From: Sphaerosporella brunnea
Lineage: Eukaryota; Ascomycota; Pezizomycetes; Pezizales; Pyronemataceae
Assembly (NCBI GenBank): GCA_008704415.1
Contig: VXIS01000203.1
Span: forward strand, 24,239 to 88,238
Direction: 5' to 3'
DNA: 64,000 nucleotides
Of the stretch, positions 59,394 through 64,000 are shown piece after piece. The position numbers and the translations under genes were made by a program. Below the pieces are notes generated by a model, which was given only the letters and a program-made list of their open reading frames with translations, was not told the origin of the DNA and did no database searches. Position 1 is the first letter of the stretch, and every line of letters starts with the position of its first letter.

Positions 59394-62234
59394 CTAAGCC
59401 ACCGCCGCAGGAGCCGAGGCGGGGGGCGTATCAATGTCCATCCTTGCCAGCTCCTCGTCATCACTGAAATCATACTCATCCTTTTTCCCGTTTCCGTCCA
59501 TCTCGACATCCTCCAGGATCTTCCCACCACCAGTCACCATCATCTTCTGGTGATCCTGCAGCTCCGCGAGTGTCCACGTCGAGATACCATCACGTTCCTC
59601 CATCGGCTGCGCCATGGTCCTCAAAAACTTTTTCGCGGCGGCAACCGCCATATCCGTGGAAAGGTTGACATCGCTTTCGTGCAGAGCCTGGGCGATCCAT
59701 TTCGGCAACTGGTTCCTCTTCCTGCTGAAGCGTTTGTCGGCGAGGACCATGATGCCGTAATCATCCTTTCCTCGCAAGACACGGCCCAAACACTGTGCCG
59801 CGTGGCGCATGGCGTCGAACGACAAAAAGTCGTTTTCTCTGATCCTGAAGTTTTCACGCAGGAATTCGAGGCGTGCTTTGAGGATGCGGGACTCGGTGTA
59901 TTGGTAGGGAACTCCGATGCACAGCACCGTGCGGCCGTATTGATGGTCGAAATCGATTCCCTCGCTGACTTTGCCGCGGGCGACGCAGAGCATTACTGCG
60001 CCCCTGCCGTTGGAACATGCGGTGCGGTATGTTTCCAGTGCCAATGAGGTCTCCTGCGAGTCCGGCGTCTCGACTAGGAGTAATTTGTATTTCCACACCT
60101 CGTCGAGGATGTGCATGCCCTGCCACATGCTAATGATAGATTCCATGTAGAGGTACGATGGGAAGAAGACCACCATCCCGTCCGGCGTGATCTTGGCAAA
60201 TTCGATCAGGATGTTGCCGTAGTTCCTCACGACACTGGGATCGTTCCGGATCTCGAAGCGGGAGCTGATGGCCACTTGGTCGCTGCCGCGGGTTACGATT
60301 AGGGGTAGGAAGGAACGGCGTGCGAGAGTCATGGTGTAGGATTCTTGCACGACTGCTTCGAAGCGAAGCATTCGGGGATACATTTCCAGGGGTGAGATCG
60401 TTCCTGAGGTGATGATGACAGAGGAAAAACGGTCGAAGACCGGTTTGATCGCGATTGAGGCATCGAGACAGGATAAATGCAGCACTGGATTGGGTACTTT
60501 GGCGGTTTCAGATTCATACGGCTCCAGGATTAGGAGGAAGCCTTTGTCGTATGTTGCTACCAATGTAGCGAAGGTCGCGACTTCTTGCAGAGGGAGATAA
60601 TCCTCAATGTTGGCCAGCTCCAGGGTTCGAACGAGTGATGTGAGACGTTCAGCGCAGAACCTGAGGTATGTTGTGAATAATGCCAACCAGCGAACATGGA
60701 AGAACGCTCCTTACCTTAAAGGCTTCTTGTCGATAAATGTCAAGTCCTTGAGATGTTTCAGGAATGATGCTGGTGTTTCTGAAATGACGTGCAAGACTTT
60801 CATGCGCGTCTTCAAGTATTCCACGAACCGTTTGAGGAACGCTACGAAATGTTCCGCTCTTCGGATATTACCAGGAACTGCCTCTTTCAGTAGATCCGCA
60901 GGCAATACTGCTCTCTCATCAAAATCTGGCGTTCAGAAGCTTAGGCAGGGCCACATACCCGGATTTGTCATAAATGACTCCTCAGCCTCTCGTCGCTCGT
61001 CCTCTTCCCGTAAGCCTTCTACTAGCTTTTGGTATTCGTTCTGTAATTTGTCCGCGTCACTGGCTTTCATTTCTGTGACCTTGCGTTCGAGGTTCTGGGC
61101 ACCTCGAGACGCTTTTCGCAGGGAATCTTCCGTTAGATCTATGCTCAGCGATTCGATGCATACGTTATCAATGTTGTGAGCTTCATCGAAAACGACAATG
61201 CAGTCCTTCGAGAACTCCTTCGAAACGCGCTCGGCAATCTTTGGATCGAGCAGGTAGTGGTACGAGTAAATGATCACATTGCAGTACGGCATCTGGCAGG
61301 CAGCATGAGCACTGAGAACTAAAGCGACTGCCCACAGCAACAGAACCTACCATCCTCCGCGCAGTGAAGTAGGGGCACTGTGTGTGCTTTTCGCAATACC
61401 TGAGGAGTCCATCAAACGTGTAAACACCCGGCGGGATGAGGTTGTGCGGCTCCAACAAATCCAGATTCTGTCCGTCAAAAAGCACACGTCAGCCATGAAC
61501 ACCATCACACCCTCAGAGTTGCGCCTCACATCGTGATAAGCACACAGCTCTACATCCTCTCCCTTTGCCTTCTTCTCCTTCACAAAGCCCGCGGTCATGC
61601 TCCTACACCGCGCATCTACGATCTCGCCGCGTTTCTCTCGCTTGACGCTGGGGTGCAGACACAGATTCTTTCTGCTGGTCAGACCTAACCCGCGGAATTC
61701 CTCCACGTAGCCTAGTTCCTTGGTGCGATACGCCATGAGCGCTTTTAACTCCGCAAGAGCTTTTTCGATCTCGGACATTGTTCGCGAGCAGTAGATGAGT
61801 TTGCGAGGTTCTGGATAGGCTAGCTGGTAGGCTACGATTAGGGAGAGAAGAGAGACAGTTTTTCCGGTGCCTGAAGGCATCTCGAGCACGCAGTGGCCGC
61901 CCGCATCGAGGGTTCCTGGGTGGCGGTGACGAAAGTCAACATTGTCTGCCCCGGTGGTGTCGGGGTGGAAATGGGACTAACGTTTGAGATCGCACATGTA
62001 GCTTTATTATGCGCCCGTGAGCCATGCAAGTTTGCAGAGAGGTGGGGGTCATACGCATATTGTTCTGTTCAATGTACGTGTCAGCTATGGCTGGTAGCGG
62101 CGAAGCTCTGCGGAGTACTGACCAGGGTATATTTTAGGATAAGGGAAGAGAACTTCCAGATCACTTCAAAGACATTAGAGCCATAGGCAATCGTATGTGA
62201 AGGGCGCAGATGCGTACTCAATCATGAATCTCAT
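59394..62234 (-). CDS. RAD3: TFIIH helicase XPD / Rad3
   Basis: 5'-3' DNA helicase of TFIIH for nucleotide excision repair and transcription. The start is fragmented: exons 62234-62218, 62163-62123, 62064-62055 (10 bases), 62001-61982 (20 bases) and then 61917 onward. Joined in phase they read MRFMIDDLEVLFPYPKIYPE, QYAYMCDLKRTLDAGGHC and the Walker A MPSGTGKT. Later: RKNLCLHPSVKREKRGE (Fe-S cluster region), NLDLLEPHNLIPPGVYT, CPYFTARRM, NVIIYSYHYLLDP, the DEAH box VVFDEAHNIDNVCIESLSID, and an arch domain. A long final exon has TSGTISPLEMYP, GMVVFFPSYLYMES, CVARGKVSEGIDF and QCLGRVLRGKDDYG, plus an acidic tail. Length is near the family's usual 790 residues. The ATG at 62234 is supported by the phase of the first splice (GA|T). 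Confidence 0.96.
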
Positions 62235-62572
62235 GGTAACGGGTGGTGGTGCTGAGGGGTTGGAGTTGCAGTTTCTGGGAGACACGAGGTGCAGCCAGCC
62301 CTAACCACTTGCGCGTGTTCCTTGGCATGCTTGCATCATCCCGCAGTTTTGCGCAACCTAAATCGCGGGGCATGTACCGCGGGAGATATGCTTTTCAGGC
62401 CGAGATCCTTCACCCAGCCCTATGCCACGTCGTTATCCTCCGCCGCTTGGGACTTCTATATGATGAACCTACGGGTGTCAAATTTCCTTTGACCCTGTTC
62501 ACCGATTCAGATTGCCAAGCAGAAAAGAAAAACAAAAAGACCAAATTATCGACCCAATTAGTACTTAGTATG

Positions 62573-63906
62573 TACAGTCGGGGAACTTGGGTCACGAGAT
62601 GCGCCCGGTTACCGATGCCTTACAACGAGAAAACAACCAACACCAGAACACCAGAACGCCGAGGAAAAAAAAAAAAACACCCAGCGACGTGATGGCGGGT
62701 TTATTTACAAGCGCTCAATACTTTGTAGGCCCTCCCTTCGCCTCCAATACGGCTTTTACCCGGTTAGCCATACTATCTATGATACCGTCCACCTTGTCCC
62801 AATCAAGCTCCTCCCACGACCGCTGTGCTAGCTCTATGAACTCCCCTTCAGTGTGGGCGCGAGTAGAGGGGTTGGTCATCTTCAAATCAATCTTGGCGTC
62901 AAGGAGCGGCCAGACATTCTCGATAGTCAGGGGAGCTTGGAGGCCACTCAAGACGAGTGAGACTGTATGCCTCACGAGCCTGCTGGGTCTGCTTGGACGT
63001 ATGTATCCTGGCACCATCCTCAATAGTTGGATGGTCCTCAGGACCACCAGGAAGACTGTAGATGAATGGCACCAGGTATGGTTCGACGAATTCCTCAATG
63101 TATTGCGTCAAATCCACACCCAAACTGTCTCGCTTGTGTTTCCGCTCCTCCGGAGTTCTTTTACGGAAAATAACTAAAGGAGTGTGGGCTCCAAAGGTGA
63201 TGGCGGCAGCGGCGAGTACAGAGAAGCGTCCAGAGGTGAATGTTGGCTGTAGATAGCGAGGCTGGAACGCCCTTGCGATACCGGGTGGACGTCGGACTAA
63301 TCGTGTACGGCGAACACGACCCGAACTCAGAGGCTTCTCGTCGCAGTACACTACTTTCCTCCACTGTTGGACCTCCCACCTCTTACGCTTGAGGCACCAG
63401 CGGTACTGCTTCCTCATCGTCGTCGCATCCAACCAGGTCTTTCTCCTGGCACGGCGGCAGTACCAGCGCTCGTTGAGTAGATACTTTCCCAGCACCCGGG
63501 GTATAACTGGGGATTGGACCTGCTCTGCAACGTCGGCCAAAGTCGCAGACGGATTTTGCATAATAACTCTCTTGGCGTGTCGTAGATCCCTCTCCGACAT
63601 TTTTTTTGGCGGTCCGGTTCGCAGGTCTTGTTTGATCTTGCGCTTGGTGTTCCACTGCTGGTAGATCCTCTGCGCCTGTGATCGGGACACCCCAGTTTCC
63701 TTCTCAATTTGGGCAAAACTCTTGCCCTCTTTTCTTTTAGAAACTACATCAATTCTCTCGTTGAGTGTCGCTTCTCTTCGCTTTCCTGTCGTTTTATCGA
63801 TCGGCATGGTTGTTGTTGAGAAACGAGAGAGAATTCTGTCGCCCATCTGTTTGTGATGCAACCGGTCGGCACCCGGCCATCTCGTCACCCAAGTTCCCCG
63901 ACTGTA
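62573..63906 (-). mobile_element. Tc1/mariner-superfamily DNA transposon, about 1.33 kb
   Basis: Inverted ends of about 30-40 bases: CAGTCGGGGAACTTGGGTCA from 62575, matched at the right end by the reverse complement ending at 63904, with few differences. Both ends are flanked by TA, the usual duplicated target. Between them lies a single minus-strand transposase reading frame with one break. Size, TA target and DDE transposase all agree with Tc1/mariner. The insertion lies 339 bases upstream of the RAD3 start codon. Confidence 0.92.
62715..63807 (-). pseudogene. broken Tc1-like DDE transposase
   Basis: It starts MPIDKTTGKRREATLNERID. A helix-turn-helix region follows (GKSFAQIEKETGVSRSQAQR, then TLADVAEQVQSP). 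The DDE catalytic core shows VVYCDEKPLSSG for the first aspartate and TIEDGARIHTSKQ for the second. The region of the third acidic residue is damaged: after LEWPPSSPD the frame changes, and IENVWPLLDAKIDLKM is found in another frame only one base later. Relatives have about three residues (L-N-P) between these two pieces, so a deletion of about 8 bases best explains the break. The remaining C-terminus ends KAVLEAKGGPTKY. The rest of the frame is intact, so inactivation is probably recent. Confidence 0.88.
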
Positions 63907-64000
63907 CAAATCTATGGTGCAACGCGTTATAAACCGGGACCTTCGTGAAGCGTGAAGTTACCCGGAATTTAGTGGCGAGTGATACCTTATGATGTGGCGG
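63907..64000. other. flank to the right of the transposon
   Basis: Only 94 bases remain after the transposon's right TA. No feature is seen. Confidence 0.5.

Noticed and set aside
1..64000. A biosynthetic gene cluster or multi-gene defence-type system
   Set aside because: The genes are unrelated conserved housekeeping functions with no backbone synthase, cluster regulator, NLR or toxin-like genes.

Overview
The window is nuclear DNA of a filamentous ascomycete (Pezizomycotina). The basis is compact genes with many 45-70 base GT-AG introns, short gene spacing on both strands, and proteins typical of that group: an ApsB/Mto1 microtubule organiser, a cytochrome b5-fused sphingolipid delta-8 desaturase, a proline/glutamine-rich metacaspase and a CBS+PB1 protein. 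The species cannot be named from the sequence. No bacterial operons, CRISPR arrays, tRNA or rRNA genes were recognised. The protein-coding genes are almost all conserved housekeeping genes.

Layout, left to right: the 5' part of a Kha1-type K+/H+ antiporter (-); the Arf-binding clathrin adaptor GGA (-), head to head with DNA ligase I (+); a small Mrx7-like mitochondrial gene (-); a protein tyrosine phosphatase (+); TIM23 (-), head to head with a phosphoribomutase-type phosphohexomutase (+), with a foldback element between them; a metacaspase (-). A gene-poor 5 kb stretch follows. Then come the delta-8 desaturase (+), ApsB (+), an aminoglycoside-phosphotransferase-like protein (-), the tRNA acetylation protein Tan1 (-) head to head with exocyst Sec6 (+), ESCRT-III Vps2 (-), importin beta-3/Kap121 (+), a CBS/PB1 tail-anchored protein (-), UNC-50/Gmh1 (-) head to head with a Syt1-type Sec7 Arf-GEF (+), and the XPD/Rad3 helicase of TFIIH (-). 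A Tc1/mariner-type transposon with a broken transposase closes the window.

The genes do not form a pathway cluster. Three act around Arf GTPases at the Golgi (GGA as effector, Gmh1 as Arf-GEF partner, Syt1 as Arf-GEF) and two act in DNA replication and repair (ligase I, XPD), but only Gmh1 and Syt1 are neighbours.

I did not find a convincing undescribed multi-gene system. The most unusual signals are: nine contiguous 28-residue repeats in the ApsB coiled coil; an apparent 2-base frameshift in SEC6; four separate small inverted-repeat elements, one 52 bases from a start codon and one inside a ligase intron; 10- and 20-base micro-exons at the start of RAD3; a GC-AG intron; and two stop-free introns whose lengths are multiples of three.
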